The notes: generated by a model from the letters alone, not told the origin. 64,000 bases of DNA from Nocardioides mangrovi (GCF_020073815.1 NZ_JAIQZJ010000011.1:144739-208738); one strand, 5' to 3'. Shown: positions 1 to 10,201, numbered from the stretch's first letter. A program made the numbers and translations.

Positions 1-110
1 GTAGAGGGTTTCCGCCAGTCGAGTAGAGGGTTTCCGCGCGTTCAAACGAGGCTTGCTGCCCCGGCGTACGCGGAAAAACGCGACTCGAGGCGCGGAAACC
101 CTCTACTCGA
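1..110. repeat. GAGGGTTTCCGC-family intergenic inverted repeat, copy 1
   Basis: Two direct units beginning GTAGAGGGTTTCCGC start at 1 and 23 (period 22). An inverted unit, GCGGAAACCCTCTACTCG, lies at 92-109. The block ends against the stop codon of rbpA. A related block at 53741-53851 has the same 22-base period, the same inverted end and a similar internal segment (GTACG, CGGAAA, GCGACTC). It may act as a bidirectional terminator or be a REP/MITE-like element; the left flank is outside the window. Confidence 0.75.
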
Positions 111-111
111 C

Positions 112-471
112 CTAGAAGATGATGTCGCCGGACTTGCGACGCGAGCGCAGCAGCTGCAGCGCCTCGTCGAGGATGTCGGCGGCCTCGGCGTCGGAGCGAC
201 GCTCCTTCACGTAGGCGAGGTGCGTCTTGTAGGGCTCGATCTTCGGGGCCGGCGGCGGGTTGTCCGAGTCGAGGCTGGCCGGGAGGCCGCACTTGGGGCA
301 GTCCCACGACTCGGGGACCTGGGCCTCGGTCGAGAACGTCACCACCGAACGGTGCTCGCGCGCACAGAAGTAGGTCACTGCCTGTCGCGGGGCCGCCTCA
401 CCGCGCTCGGCCTCGCCCATCGGGCCGGCACCGACCCGGCTCCCGCGAATCGCGTTTCCTCCACCAGCCAC
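112..471 (-). CDS. rbpA: RNA polymerase-binding protein RbpA
   Basis: RbpA is an actinobacterial transcription factor that binds RNA polymerase and principal-type sigma factors and stabilises the open promoter complex. The 119-residue product has the family N-terminus (MAGGGNAIRGSRVGAGPMGE), a zinc-binding core with Cys36, His40, Cys58 and Cys61, and a basic C-terminal sigma-interaction helix ending RRKSGDIIF. Length is normal for the family. The start is GTG at 471, preceded by an AAAGGGA ribosome-binding site. It lies 34 bases downstream of secG, so it may be read from the glycolytic operon or from its own promoter. Its 3' end abuts a repeat block. Confidence 0.97.
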   Translation of the reverse strand: MAGGGNAIRGSRVGAGPMGEAERGEAAPRQAVTYFCAREHRSVVTFSTEAQVPESWDCPKCGLPASLDSDNPPPAPKIEPYKTHLAYVKERRSDAEAADILDEALQLLRSRRKSGDIIF

Positions 472-505
472 GTGTGTGTCCCTTTCGAGCTCTCTAGTCC
501 GAGAT

Positions 506-736
506 TCAGTACGCCAGCAGGAGACCGAGGGCGATCACACAGGCGAACCAGATGATGCCGATGCCGATCGTCAGGCGGTCGAGGTTGCGCTCGGCGACCG
601 ACGAGCCGCCCAGCGAGCTGGACACGCCGCCACCGAACATGTCGGACAGGCCGCCACCGCGGCCCTTGTGCAGGAGCACCAGCACGATCATCAGACCGCT
701 GGCGATCATGAGCAGGATGGTGAGGATCAGTTCCAC
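506..736 (-). CDS. secG: Preprotein translocase subunit SecG
   Basis: SecG is the small SecYEG subunit that assists protein export across the cytoplasmic membrane. The 76-residue protein has two hydrophobic helices (about residues 2-22 and 50-72). They are joined by a conserved glycine-rich loop reading HKGRGGGLSDMFGGG, the family hallmark. The start is the GTG at 736; an upstream extension to 832 is open but adds only non-homologous residues. It follows tpiA by 31 bases, the common actinobacterial order gap-pgk-tpiA-secG, and is probably the last gene of that operon. Confidence 0.96.
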   Translation of the reverse strand: MELILTILLMIASGLMIVLVLLHKGRGGGLSDMFGGGVSSSLGGSSVAERNLDRLTIGIGIIWFACVIALGLLLAY

Positions 737-767
737 GGTCGCACAGCCTACGTCAGAGGTACGACGA

Positions 768-1562
768 TCACAGGATCGGCATGTCGTAGTAACGGCAGAT
801 GCCGCCGAACTCGTCGACCTGCAGGCTCGCACCGCCCACCAGGCACCCGTCGACGTCGGCCTGGGCCATGATCCCGGCGACGTTCGCGGCCTTCACCGAG
901 CCGCCGTAGAGGATCCGGACACCGTCGGCCGCGGCCTCGCCGTACGACTCCTTCACCTGCGCCCGGATGGCCTGGCAGACCTCCTGAGCGTCCTCGGGCG
1001 TGGCGACCTCGCCGGTGCCGATCGCCCACACGGGCTCGTAGGCGATGACCAGGCCGGCCACCTGCTCGGGCGTGAAGCCGGCGAGCGAGCCCACGGTCTG
1101 GCCGATGCAGTGCGGCACGTGCTCACCGGCCTGACGGATGTCCAGGCCCTCGCCGACGCAGACGATCGGCACGATGCCGGCCGCGAGCGCCTTGACCGCC
1201 TTCGCGGCCACCAGGGCGTCGTCCTCGGCGTGGTACTGCCGGCGCTCGCTGTGGCCGACGACGACGTAGTCGCAGCCGAGCTTGGCGAGCATCGCCGCCG
1301 AGATCTCGCCCGTGTAGGCACCGGCGTCGTGCGGCGACACGTCCTGCGCGCCGTACTTGATCTCGAGGCGGTCGCCGTCGACCAGCGTCTGCACGGACCG
1401 CAGGTCGGTGAACGGCGGGACGACGACCACCTCGACCTTGCCGTAGTCGTGCTTCTTGTCCGCCAGCGTCACCGCGAGCTTCTGCACCAGGACGAGCGCC
1501 TCCTGGTGGTTGAGGTTCATCTTCCAGTTGCCCGCCATCAGCGGGATGCGCGTGGACGCCAT
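768..1562 (-). CDS. tpiA: Triosephosphate isomerase
   Basis: This cytoplasmic glycolytic enzyme interconverts dihydroxyacetone phosphate and glyceraldehyde 3-phosphate. The 264-residue TIM barrel carries Lys14 in AGNWKMN, catalytic His104 in VVVGHSERR and catalytic base Glu176 in IAYEPVWAIGTG. The phosphate-binding loop ILYGGSV is near the C-terminus. The ATG at 1562 has a GGAGGA site about 8 bases upstream; the longer open frame beyond it overlaps pgk and is not homologous. It starts 7 bases after the pgk stop, so the two are surely co-transcribed. Confidence 0.98.
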   Translation of the reverse strand: MASTRIPLMAGNWKMNLNHQEALVLVQKLAVTLADKKHDYGKVEVVVVPPFTDLRSVQTLVDGDRLEIKYGAQDVSPHDAGAYTGEISAAMLAKLGCDYVVVGHSERRQYHAEDDALVAAKAVKALAAGIVPIVCVGEGLDIRQAGEHVPHCIGQTVGSLAGFTPEQVAGLVIAYEPVWAIGTGEVATPEDAQEVCQAIRAQVKESYGEAAADGVRILYGGSVKAANVAGIMAQADVDGCLVGGASLQVDEFGGICRYYDMPIL

Positions 1563-1569
1563 GGTGTTG

Positions 1570-2769
1570 TCAGTCCTCCAGGACCTGGATGCCGGGCAGC
1601 TCCTTGCCCTCGAGGTACTCGAGGCTGGCGCCACCACCGGTGGAGATGTGGCCGAACGACGACTCGTCGAAGCCGAGCCGCACGGTCGCGGCGGCGGAGT
1701 CGCCGCCGCCGACCACCGACAGGCCGTCGACCTTCGTGAGGGCCTCGGCCACGGCACGGGTGCCGTCGGCGAACGCGTCGACCTCGAAGACGCCCATCGG
1801 GCCGTTCCAGAAGACCGTGCGGGCGTCGGCGAGCGCGGCCGCGAAGGCAGCACCGGACTCGGGGCCGATGTCGAGACCCAGGGCGTCGGCGGGGATCGCG
1901 TCGGCCGCCACCACCTGGGGCTGTGGCTCCCGGTCCCCGGACGGGAACTCGGTGTCGACGACGATGTCGGTCGGCAGCACGATCTGCACGCCCGACTCCT
2001 CGGCACGCTGCAGGTAGGACCGGCAGGTGTCGAGCTGGTCCTCCTCGAGGAGGCTCTTGCCGACCTCGTGACCCTGGGCCTTGAGGAACGTGAAGACCAT
2101 GCCGCCGCCGATGAGCAGCTTGTCGGCCTTGCCGAGGAGGTTGTCGATCACGCCCAGCTTGTCGGAGACCTTCGAGCCACCGAGCACCACGACGTACGGA
2201 CGCTCCGGCGACTCGGTGAGCCGGCGCAGCACGTCGATCTCCGCCGAGACCAGCCCGCCCATCGCGTGCGGCAGCCGCTGCGCGACGTCGTAGACCGAGG
2301 CCTGCTTGCGGTGGACGACCCCGAACCCGTCGGACACGAAGGCGTCCGCGAGCTCCGCGAGCTGGTCGGCGAAGGCGCCGCGGTCGGCCTCGTCCTTGCT
2401 GGTCTCGCCCGGGTTGAACCGGACGTTCTCCAGCACGGCGACCTGACCGTCGGCGAGGCCGGCGACCGTCTCCCGCGCGCTCTCACCGACCGTGTCGGTC
2501 GCGAACGCCACGTCCTGGCCGAGCAGCTCACCCAGCCGCGCGGCCACCGGCCGGAGGGAGTAGCGGTCCTCGGGCGCGCCCTTGGGACGGCCGAGGTGGG
2601 CGGTGACGACCACCCGGGCGCCCGCGTCGGCCAGCGCCCGGATGGTGGGGACACTCGCCCGGATCCGCTTGTCGTCGGTGATGGTCGTGCCGTCGAGCGG
2701 CACGTTGAGGTCGGAACGGACCAGGACCCGCTTCCCGGCGACGTCGCCGAGACCGGCGTACTCCCCCAT
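1570..2769 (-). CDS. pgk: Phosphoglycerate kinase
   Basis: This enzyme transfers phosphate from 1,3-bisphosphoglycerate to ADP in glycolysis. The 399-residue protein has the N-terminal signature RVLVRSDLNVPL, the substrate-binding segment TAHLGRPKG, the nucleotide-binding segment VLGGSKVSDKLGVI, and the C-terminal GGGDSAAA loop. Length is typical. The ATG at 2769 begins two bases after the gap stop codon, indicating tight coupling. A much longer open frame runs upstream but is antisense-frame noise over gap. Confidence 0.98.
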   Translation of the reverse strand: MGEYAGLGDVAGKRVLVRSDLNVPLDGTTITDDKRIRASVPTIRALADAGARVVVTAHLGRPKGAPEDRYSLRPVAARLGELLGQDVAFATDTVGESARETVAGLADGQVAVLENVRFNPGETSKDEADRGAFADQLAELADAFVSDGFGVVHRKQASVYDVAQRLPHAMGGLVSAEIDVLRRLTESPERPYVVVLGGSKVSDKLGVIDNLLGKADKLLIGGGMVFTFLKAQGHEVGKSLLEEDQLDTCRSYLQRAEESGVQIVLPTDIVVDTEFPSGDREPQPQVVAADAIPADALGLDIGPESGAAFAAALADARTVFWNGPMGVFEVDAFADGTRAVAEALTKVDGLSVVGGGDSAAATVRLGFDESSFGHISTGGGASLEYLEGKELPGIQVLED

Positions 2770-2771
2770 CG

Positions 2772-3770
<999 letters not shown>

Positions 3771-3891
3771 TGGTTTGCTCCTGCTAGTCGATCACGGCGT
3801 GCAAAGGACGTTGGTCGAACACGTCGACCCTATCGCTTGGGCCGACCCAGCCAGACTGGCCGTCCGGCGTACGTGCGGGTAACCGACGAAG

Positions 3892-3909
3892 GTCCCGCGG
3901 TCGCGGGAC
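3892..3909 (-). terminator. Hairpin after whiA
   Basis: GTCCCGCGGTCGCGGGAC is a perfect GC-rich inverted repeat starting two bases beyond the whiA stop codon. There is no clear U-tract. This is typical of actinobacterial intrinsic-like terminators. Confidence 0.5.
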
Positions 3910-3910
3910 G

Positions 3911-4897
3911 TTACGCGTCCTCGGCGAGCATCTCCGGGGTCAGCGACGCCTCGGTGTCGGGGATGCCGAGCTCCTCCGCGCGCTTGTCGGCCATCGCGAG
4001 CAGCCGCCGGATCCGGCCGGCGATCGCGTCCTTGGTGAGCACCGGGTCGTGGAGCTGCCCGAGCTCCTCGAGGGAGGCCTGCTTGTGCTCGAGGCGGAGC
4101 TCGCCGGCCATCTTGAGGTGGTCTGGGACCTCCTCGCCGAGGATCTCCATGGCACGGCCGACCCGGGCGCCGGCGGCGACGGCCGCGCGGGCGGAACGGC
4201 GCAGGTTGGCGTCGTCGAAGTTGGCGAGCCGGTTGGCGGTGGCGCGCACCTCGCGGCGCATCCGGCGCTCCTCCCACGCCATCAGGGACTCGTGTGCCCC
4301 GAGGCGGGTGAGCAGCTGGCCGATCGCGTCGCCGTCGCGGATCACGACGCGGTCGACGCCGCGCACCTCGCGGGCCTTCGCGTGGATGCCGAGGCGGCGG
4401 GCCACGCCGACCAGGGCGAGCGCGGCCTCGGGGCCTGGACAGGTGACCTCGAGCGCCGAGGACCGGCCGGGCTCGGTGAGCGAGCCGTGGGCGAGGAAGG
4501 CGCCGCGCCACGCGGCGACGGCATCGCAGCCCCCGCCGGAGACGACGGCCGGCGGCAGCCCCCGGACGGGGCGGCCGCGCTGGTCGAGGAGGCCGGTCTG
4601 GCGGGCCAGCGCCTCACCCTCCTTGACCACCCGGACGATGTACCGGCTGCCCTTGCGGATGCCGTTGCCCTGCACCATCACGACGTCGGACTGGTGGCCG
4701 TAGACCTCGGCGATGTTGGTGCGCAGCCGGCGCGCGGCGGCGCCGGTGTCGAACTCGGCCTCGACGACGATCCGGCCGCTCACGATGTGCAGCCCGCCGG
4801 CGAACCGGAGCATCGAGGCGACCTCGGCCTTGCGGCAGCAGGTCTTGGTGACCTGGGTGCTCGACAGCTCTGCCTTGACCTGCGCCGTCATCGCCAT
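3911..4897 (-). CDS. whiA: DNA-binding protein WhiA
   Basis: WhiA is a widely conserved Gram-positive regulator: a sporulation-division regulator in Streptomyces and a division or chromosome-segregation factor elsewhere. The 328-residue protein has a LAGLIDADG-like N-terminal fold (CCRKAEVASMLRFAGGLH onward). It ends in a helix-turn-helix with the family segment EILGEEVPDHLKMAGELR and then LHDPVLTKDAIAGRIRRLL. It follows the rapZ-yvcK-whiA order seen across Actinobacteria and Firmicutes, 50 bases after yvcK. The ATG lacks a good Shine-Dalgarno sequence, but CAGGAT sits exactly 6 bases upstream, suggesting an additional leaderless transcript. Confidence 0.97.
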   Translation of the reverse strand: MAMTAQVKAELSSTQVTKTCCRKAEVASMLRFAGGLHIVSGRIVVEAEFDTGAAARRLRTNIAEVYGHQSDVVMVQGNGIRKGSRYIVRVVKEGEALARQTGLLDQRGRPVRGLPPAVVSGGGCDAVAAWRGAFLAHGSLTEPGRSSALEVTCPGPEAALALVGVARRLGIHAKAREVRGVDRVVIRDGDAIGQLLTRLGAHESLMAWEERRMRREVRATANRLANFDDANLRRSARAAVAAGARVGRAMEILGEEVPDHLKMAGELRLEHKQASLEELGQLHDPVLTKDAIAGRIRRLLAMADKRAEELGIPDTEASLTPEMLAEDA

Positions 4898-4903
4898 GGT
4901 GCG

Positions 4904-4909
4904 ATCCTG
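4904..4909 (-). promoter_or_regulatory. Candidate -10 of a leaderless whiA promoter
   Basis: CAGGAT is separated by exactly 6 bases from the whiA ATG, which has no ribosome-binding site. The same spacing recurs at other single genes in the window. Confidence 0.45.
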
Positions 4910-4947
4910 CCACGGCAGTCAACGACCCTCGGCGGCCGCCTACCCGC

Positions 4948-5931
4948 TCACGACCCGCTCAGGATGCCGGCGTACGTCCCGGCCAGTCGCTCGGCGTCGT
5001 GGCGGGGTTGGCCGTCGTCGCAGGCCACGTCGGCGAGCACCAGCCGCGCGCCGTAGGACGCGACCGCCTGCTCGAGCTCCGCGGCGTCCTCGCCGACGCT
5101 GGTGCGGTCGGCGATCACCGTGTGGATGGTCACGTCGGGAGCGTGCTGGACGAGCACGGCCAGGTGGTCGATCGCGTCGTAGCCGGAGGTCTCCCCCGCC
5201 TCGCCCGCGAGGTTGAGCACCACGACGATCCGGGCGTCGGTGGCCGCGAGCGCGCTGCGCAGCGCGGGGACCTCGAGGTGCGGGATCACCGAGGAGTACC
5301 AGGACCCGGGGCCGAGCACGACCCAGTCGGCCGCGTGGACCGCGTCGATCGCCTCCGGGCAGGGCTTCGGGTCGGGCGGGTCCAGCGCGATCGAGACGAT
5401 GTCGCCGCCGGTGGTCGCGACCTCGACCTGGCCGCGCACGGTGACGGTGGCCGCCGGGTCGTCGGCGTCGAGGCCGCGCACCCGGGCGGTGATGTCCAGG
5501 GGCACCAGCGCCATCGGGAGCACCCGGCCCTTGGTGCCGAGCAGCCGCCCGACCCAGTCGAGCGCGGCGACCGGGTCGCCCAGCTGCTCCCAGAGGCCGA
5601 CGATGAGCAGGTTGCCGATCACGTGGCCGTTCATCTCGCCGTGGCCGGCGAAGCGGTGCTGGAGCACCCGGGCCCAGGTGTCGCCCCACTGGTCGTCGCC
5701 GCAGAGGGCGGCGAGGGCCATCCGCAGGTCGCCCGGTGGCAGCACCCCGAACTCGCCGCGCAGTCGCCCCGAGGAGCCGCCGTTGTCGGCGACGGTGACG
5801 ACCGCCGTCAGCTCGTCGACGACGAGGTCGTCCACGAGCAGCCGCAGTGCCTGGAGCGAGGCCGCGAGACCGTGGCCGCCCCCGAGGGCGACGACGGACT
5901 GGGCACGGTCGAGGTGGTCGTCCGGCGACAT
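4948..5931 (-). CDS. yvcK: YvcK/CofD-like protein (gluconeogenesis factor family)
   Basis: Members of this family bind UDP-sugars and influence carbon metabolism and cell-wall precursor supply; the exact reaction, if any, is not settled. The 327-residue protein has the N-terminal nucleotide-binding ALGGGHGLAASLQ loop. It also has TVADNGGSSGRLRGEFG and the family segment VLGPGSWYSSVIPHL. The ATG at 5931 overlaps the rapZ stop by one base (TGATG), so translational coupling is likely. A much longer in-frame opening upstream runs through rapZ and uvrC in the wrong frame. Confidence 0.95.
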   Translation of the reverse strand: MSPDDHLDRAQSVVALGGGHGLAASLQALRLLVDDLVVDELTAVVTVADNGGSSGRLRGEFGVLPPGDLRMALAALCGDDQWGDTWARVLQHRFAGHGEMNGHVIGNLLIVGLWEQLGDPVAALDWVGRLLGTKGRVLPMALVPLDITARVRGLDADDPAATVTVRGQVEVATTGGDIVSIALDPPDPKPCPEAIDAVHAADWVVLGPGSWYSSVIPHLEVPALRSALAATDARIVVVLNLAGEAGETSGYDAIDHLAVLVQHAPDVTIHTVIADRTSVGEDAAELEQAVASYGARLVLADVACDDGQPRHDAERLAGTYAGILSGS

Positions 5932-6806
5932 CACTCGCGTCCGAGGTCGCGGTGGGTGGCGCGGACGTCGTACCCGGCGTCCGCGAGCCGGCGGACGACC
6001 TGCTCGGTCATCGCGACGCTGCGGTGCTTGCCGCCGGTGCACCCGATCGCGACGGTCATGAAGCGCTTGCCCTCGCGCAGGTAGCCGTCGGCCACGCCGG
6101 TCAGGACCGGGACGTAGCCCTCGAGGAACTCGCCCGCGCCGGGCTGCTCGAGCACGTAGGCGGCGACGTCGGCGTCCTTGCCGGTGTGGTCGCGCAGCTC
6201 CGGCACCCAGAACGGGTTGGGCAGGAACCGCATGTCGGCGACGAAGTCGGCGTCCACGGGGATGCCGTACTTGAAGCCGAAGCTGGTGACCGTGACCTTC
6301 AGCCGGGTCGCGTCCGGGGAGCCGAAGGCCTCGGCGATGCGCTCGGTCAGCTGGTGGACGTTGAGCGAGGTCGTGTCGATCACCAGGTCGGCGTCGCTGC
6401 GCAGGTCGGCGAGGACGTCGCGCTCGCGCTGCAGGCCGTCGAGGAGCCGGCCAGCCCCCTGTAGCGGGTGGGGCCGCCGGGCGGCCTCCTGCCGGCGGAC
6501 GAGGACGTCGTCGGACGCCTCGAGGAAGACCAGGGTGGCGTGCCGGCCCGTGGCCCCTTGGGCGAGGTTGGCCTGCAGGGACTGGAAGAACGACCCGGAG
6601 CGGACGTCCACCACGACCGCGATCGGCTGCTCGGTGCCGCGACTCTCGTCGACGAGGCGTACGACGTCGCGCAGCAGGCTCGGCGGCATGTTGTCGACGA
6701 CGTAGTAGCCGAGGTCCTCGAGCTCCTTGGCCGCGGTGCTGCGACCGGCGCCGGTCATGCCCGTGACGACCACGAGCTCCCCGTGGTGGTCGAGGGGCTG
6801 GTCCAC
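5931..6806 (-). CDS. rapZ: RNase adapter / nucleotide-binding protein RapZ (YvcJ)
   Basis: This is a P-loop protein of the RapZ/YvcJ family. In E. coli RapZ delivers the sRNA GlmZ to RNase E; the actinobacterial role is not established. The 291-residue protein has the Walker A loop GMTGAGRS at residues 16-23 and the segment GYYVVDNMPPSLL. The C-terminal half has SFGFKYGIP and IGCTGGKHRSV. It lies between uvrC (3-base gap) and yvcK (1-base overlap), a conserved order. Confidence 0.95.
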   Translation of the reverse strand: MDQPLDHHGELVVVTGMTGAGRSTAAKELEDLGYYVVDNMPPSLLRDVVRLVDESRGTEQPIAVVVDVRSGSFFQSLQANLAQGATGRHATLVFLEASDDVLVRRQEAARRPHPLQGAGRLLDGLQRERDVLADLRSDADLVIDTTSLNVHQLTERIAEAFGSPDATRLKVTVTSFGFKYGIPVDADFVADMRFLPNPFWVPELRDHTGKDADVAAYVLEQPGAGEFLEGYVPVLTGVADGYLREGKRFMTVAIGCTGGKHRSVAMTEQVVRRLADAGYDVRATHRDLGRE

Positions 6807-6809
6807 CTC

Positions 6810-8840
6810 TCAGTCCTCCTGGATCTCGCCGGTGGCGGTGTTGACGCTGACGGCACCAGTCTTGCCGCTCGCGCGGGCGACCGCATCCTTGATGGAGGTC
6901 GCAGTGCGCGGGCCGATGCCGGGGACCAGGGCGATCTCGTCGACCTCGGCCTCGCGGAGCTTCTTGAGCGACCCGAAGTGCTTGAGCAGCGTCTTGCGCC
7001 GGACCTCGCCGAGACCCGGCACGTCGTCGAGGACGCTCTCGACCATCGACTTCGACCGGCGCGAGCGGTGGTGGGTGATCGCGAAGCGGTGGGCCTCGTC
7101 GCGGACGCGCTGCAGGAGGTAGAGGCCCTCGCTGGACCGGGCCAGGATGACCGGGTCCTCCTGGTCGGGCAGCCACACCTCCTCGAGGCGCTTCGCCAGC
7201 CCGCAGACGGGGATGTCGACGATGCCGAGCTCCTCCAGCGCCCGCTGCGCCGCGGCGACCTGCGGCGCGCCGCCGTCGACGACCACGAGGCCCGGCGCGT
7301 AGGCGAACTTCCGCGGCCGACCGGTCTCGGGGTCGACCAGCATCGGGCCGTTGTCGGTGATCTTCTCGGTGGAGCTGGCCTGCTCGTCGAGGAGCCGCTT
7401 GAAGCGCCGGGTGATGACCTCGTGCATGGCCTTCACGTCGTCCGAGCCGTCCTGGCCCTTGATCACGAACCGGCGGTATTCGCTCTTGCGCGCCAGGCCG
7501 TCCTCGAAGACCACCATCGACGCGACGATCTCGGAGCCCTGAAGGTGGGAGATGTCGTAGCACTCGATCCGCAGCGGCACCTCGTCGAGCGCGAGCGCCT
7601 CCTGGATCTCCTCCAGCGCTCGGTTGCGGGTCGTCAGGTCGCTGGCCCGCTTGGTCTTGTGCAGCACGAGGGCCTGGGCGGCGTTCTGCGCCACGGTGTC
7701 CTGGAGAGTCTTCTTGTCCCCGCGCTGCGGCACCCGGATCGCGACCTTCGACCCCTTCAGGTCGCCGAGCAGCTCCTCGTACGTCGTCGCATCGGCCGGC
7801 AGCGCCGGGACCAGGATCTCCCGCGGGATCTCGTCCGGGCCGGCGCCGGCGTAGAGCTGCAGGATGAAGTCGTCGACGAGCTTGGCGGTGTCGCCCTCGT
7901 CGACCCGATCGGCGACCCAGCCGCGCTGACCGCGGATCCGGCCGCCCCGGACGTAGAAGATCTGCACCGCGACCTCGAGGGGGTCCTCGGCGAGCGCGAT
8001 CACGTCGGCGTCGGTGCCGTCGCCGAGCACGACCGCCTGCTTCTCGAGCGCCTTGTTGAGCGCGCCGAGGTCGTCGCGCAGCCGGGCCGCCTTCTCGAAG
8101 TCGAGTGCGTCGGAGGCGGCGTACATCTCCTTCTCGATGCGCCGGACGAACGCGGCGGTGTGACCGGCCATGAAGTCGCAGAAGTCGTCGACGATCGCGC
8201 GGTGCTCCTCGGCGCTGACGTTGCCGACGCAGGGAGCCGAGCACTTGTCGATGTAGCCGAGCAGGCAGGGGCGGCCGATCTGTCCGGACCGCTTGAAGAC
8301 GCCGTTGCTGCAGGACCGCATCGGAAAGACGCGCAGCAGCAGGTCGACCGTCTCGCGGATCGCCCAGGCGTGGCTGTAGGGGCCGAAGTAGCGGGTGCCC
8401 TTGCGCTTGGCGCCACGGCCGACCATGACCCGCGGGAACTCCTCGCCGACCGTGACGGCCAGCCACGGGTAGGACTTGTCGTCGCGGTACTTCACGTTGA
8501 AGCGCGGGTCGTACTCCTTGATCCAGGAGTACTCGAGCTGCAGCGCCTCGACCTCGGTCTTCACCACGGTCCACTCGACGCTGGCCGCCGTCGTCACCAT
8601 CGTGGCGGTGCGCGGGTGCAGGTTGCCGACGTCCTGGAAGTAGGACGAGAGCCGGGCGCGGAGGTTCTTGGCCTTCCCGACGTAGACGACCCGGCCCTTC
8701 GGGTCGCGGAACCGGTAGACCCCCGGCTGGGTGGGGATCGAGCCGGGCTCGGGACGGTAGGACTGCGGGCCTCGGGTGGAGCGGCTGGGTCGGGCAGGAG
8801 GCACGGCGTCAACCCTACGGGCGCGGTCCGACACTCCCAC
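6810..8840 (-). CDS. uvrC: Excinuclease ABC subunit C
   Basis: UvrC makes both incisions in nucleotide excision repair. The 676-residue product has an N-terminal GIY-YIG nuclease (PGVYRFRDPKGRVVYVGKAKNLR), a Cys-containing segment, and a UVR motif around EKAARLRDDLGALNKAL. An RNase H-like nuclease (ECYDISHLQGSE, VVVDGGAPQV) and tandem helix-hairpin-helix motifs (VPGLGEVRRKTLL, VPGIGPRTATSI) follow. The GTG at 8840 is used; GTG at 8834 is an alternative. It heads the uvrC-rapZ-yvcK-whiA block and diverges from the TPR gene across only 44 bases. No SOS box is visible here. Confidence 0.97.
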   Translation of the reverse strand: MGVSDRARRVDAVPPARPSRSTRGPQSYRPEPGSIPTQPGVYRFRDPKGRVVYVGKAKNLRARLSSYFQDVGNLHPRTATMVTTAASVEWTVVKTEVEALQLEYSWIKEYDPRFNVKYRDDKSYPWLAVTVGEEFPRVMVGRGAKRKGTRYFGPYSHAWAIRETVDLLLRVFPMRSCSNGVFKRSGQIGRPCLLGYIDKCSAPCVGNVSAEEHRAIVDDFCDFMAGHTAAFVRRIEKEMYAASDALDFEKAARLRDDLGALNKALEKQAVVLGDGTDADVIALAEDPLEVAVQIFYVRGGRIRGQRGWVADRVDEGDTAKLVDDFILQLYAGAGPDEIPREILVPALPADATTYEELLGDLKGSKVAIRVPQRGDKKTLQDTVAQNAAQALVLHKTKRASDLTTRNRALEEIQEALALDEVPLRIECYDISHLQGSEIVASMVVFEDGLARKSEYRRFVIKGQDGSDDVKAMHEVITRRFKRLLDEQASSTEKITDNGPMLVDPETGRPRKFAYAPGLVVVDGGAPQVAAAQRALEELGIVDIPVCGLAKRLEEVWLPDQEDPVILARSSEGLYLLQRVRDEAHRFAITHHRSRRSKSMVESVLDDVPGLGEVRRKTLLKHFGSLKKLREAEVDEIALVPGIGPRTATSIKDAVARASGKTGAVSVNTATGEIQED

Positions 8841-8884
8841 GCCGCAACGCTTTGTCTATTTGTCGCGTGACTTACTCTACTTGC

Positions 8885-10201
8885 ATGCGCTGTCGTGACC
8901 GCTCCGGCTACGCCCTCACCTGCTCCGCCGAGGCCGCCGTGGCCTACCGCCGCGGGACCGACGACCTGCTCCGGCTCCGGCGCGGCGCCGAGCGCTCCAT
9001 CGCGGCCTCGATCACCCTCGACCCGACCTTCGCGCTCGGGCACGCCACGCTCGCCCTGCTCGGCCACGAGATGTGCGTCGCGGTCGACGTCGCCGCCCGC
9101 CTCGAGGACGCGCTGACCCTCGTCGGTCGGGCCACCGAGCGCGAGCGCAGCCACGTCCACGCCGTCGCCGCCCACCTGCGGGGCGACGGCCGGCCGATCA
9201 TCCGGCACCTCGCCACCTACCCCGGCGACGCCGTCCTGCTCTCCACCGCCGTGCCGACCATCGCCTTCGCCGGCGTCACCGAGGTCCCCGCGCAGGCGTG
9301 GGAGATCGTCGAGCGCGCGGCTCCGGCGTACGGCGACGACTGGTGGTACGCCGGACTGCTCGCCTTCGTCCGCCAGGAGCAGGGCCGCTTCGACGAGGCG
9401 ATGGACCTGTCGTGCCGCTCCCTGCTCGTCGAGCCCGGTGCCGGCCACTCCGCGCACGCTCGTGCGCACGCCCACTACGAGACCGGCGACCACGAGGCCG
9501 GGCTGGCGTGGATGGACGACTGGGTGCTCGGCGACGGCGCGACCACGGACAGCCTCAGCCACTTCTCCTGGCACGCCGCCCTGCACGAGCTCTCCCTCGG
9601 CGACCTCGACGCCGTACGCCGCCGCTACGACGCGCAGCTGCGTCCCGAGGCGGCGACCGGCTGCCGGGCGCTGGTCGACACCGGCTCGCTGCTCTTCCGC
9701 TGGGCGCTCACGCCCGGGGCGCACGACGTCCCGGCGATGGCGGACGTGGCAGCCGTGACGTCGGAGGCGACGCTCCACCGGCCGGCGACGCCCTTCCTGG
9801 CGTTGCACGCCGCCGTCCTGCACCTGTCGCTGGGCGACCGGGCCGAGCTCGCCGACCTGGCGACCTGGGCGTCCGTCCACGAGCACCGCACGCACCGCGA
9901 GGTCGTCGCTCCCCTGGCCCGGGCGTTCGGCGCCGCGGCCGGCGGCCGCTCGTCCGCTGCCGCCGACCAGCTCGCCCGCCTGCAGTCACGGCTCTGGCGC
10001 CTCGGCGGCTCCGACGCCCAGCGCGAGGTGGTCGAGGAGGCGCGGATCGCGGCCCTGCTGCGCGCCGGGCGCTGGGACGAGGCACGCGTGATGCTCGACG
10101 CCCGGCTCGACCGGCGGCACTCCCCGCGCGACTCCCGGTGGCGGCTGTCCACCGGCGACCCGGCCGCCCCCGACGGCGACCTCGACCGCGCCGGGCGCTG
10201 A
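8885..10201 (+). CDS. TTC38-like tetratricopeptide repeat protein
   Basis: The 438-residue soluble protein resembles the TTC38 family of TPR proteins, which have no assigned bacterial function. Support comes from the opening SGYALTCSAEAAVAYRRGTDDLLRL, the repeated helix pairs of 34-residue type (for example residues about 40-75 and 150-200) and the DDWWYAGLLAFVRQEQGRFDEAMDLSC segment. I chose ATG 8885. TACTCT lies exactly 6 bases upstream and there is no ribosome-binding site, so a leaderless transcript is likely. In-frame TTG 8852 and GTG 8867 are alternatives. Its 3' end meets an inverted-repeat element. Confidence 0.75.
   Translation: MRCRDRSGYALTCSAEAAVAYRRGTDDLLRLRRGAERSIAASITLDPTFALGHATLALLGHEMCVAVDVAARLEDALTLVGRATERERSHVHAVAAHLRGDGRPIIRHLATYPGDAVLLSTAVPTIAFAGVTEVPAQAWEIVERAAPAYGDDWWYAGLLAFVRQEQGRFDEAMDLSCRSLLVEPGAGHSAHARAHAHYETGDHEAGLAWMDDWVLGDGATTDSLSHFSWHAALHELSLGDLDAVRRRYDAQLRPEAATGCRALVDTGSLLFRWALTPGAHDVPAMADVAAVTSEATLHRPATPFLALHAAVLHLSLGDRAELADLATWASVHEHRTHREVVAPLARAFGAAAGGRSSAAADQLARLQSRLWRLGGSDAQREVVEEARIAALLRAGRWDEARVMLDARLDRRHSPRDSRWRLSTGDPAAPDGDLDRAGR

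Noticed and set aside
4948..8574. Minus-strand frame of about 1200 codons ending as YvcK
   Set aside because: Only the last 327 codons are YvcK. The rest overlaps rapZ and uvrC in a wrong frame and is non-homologous.
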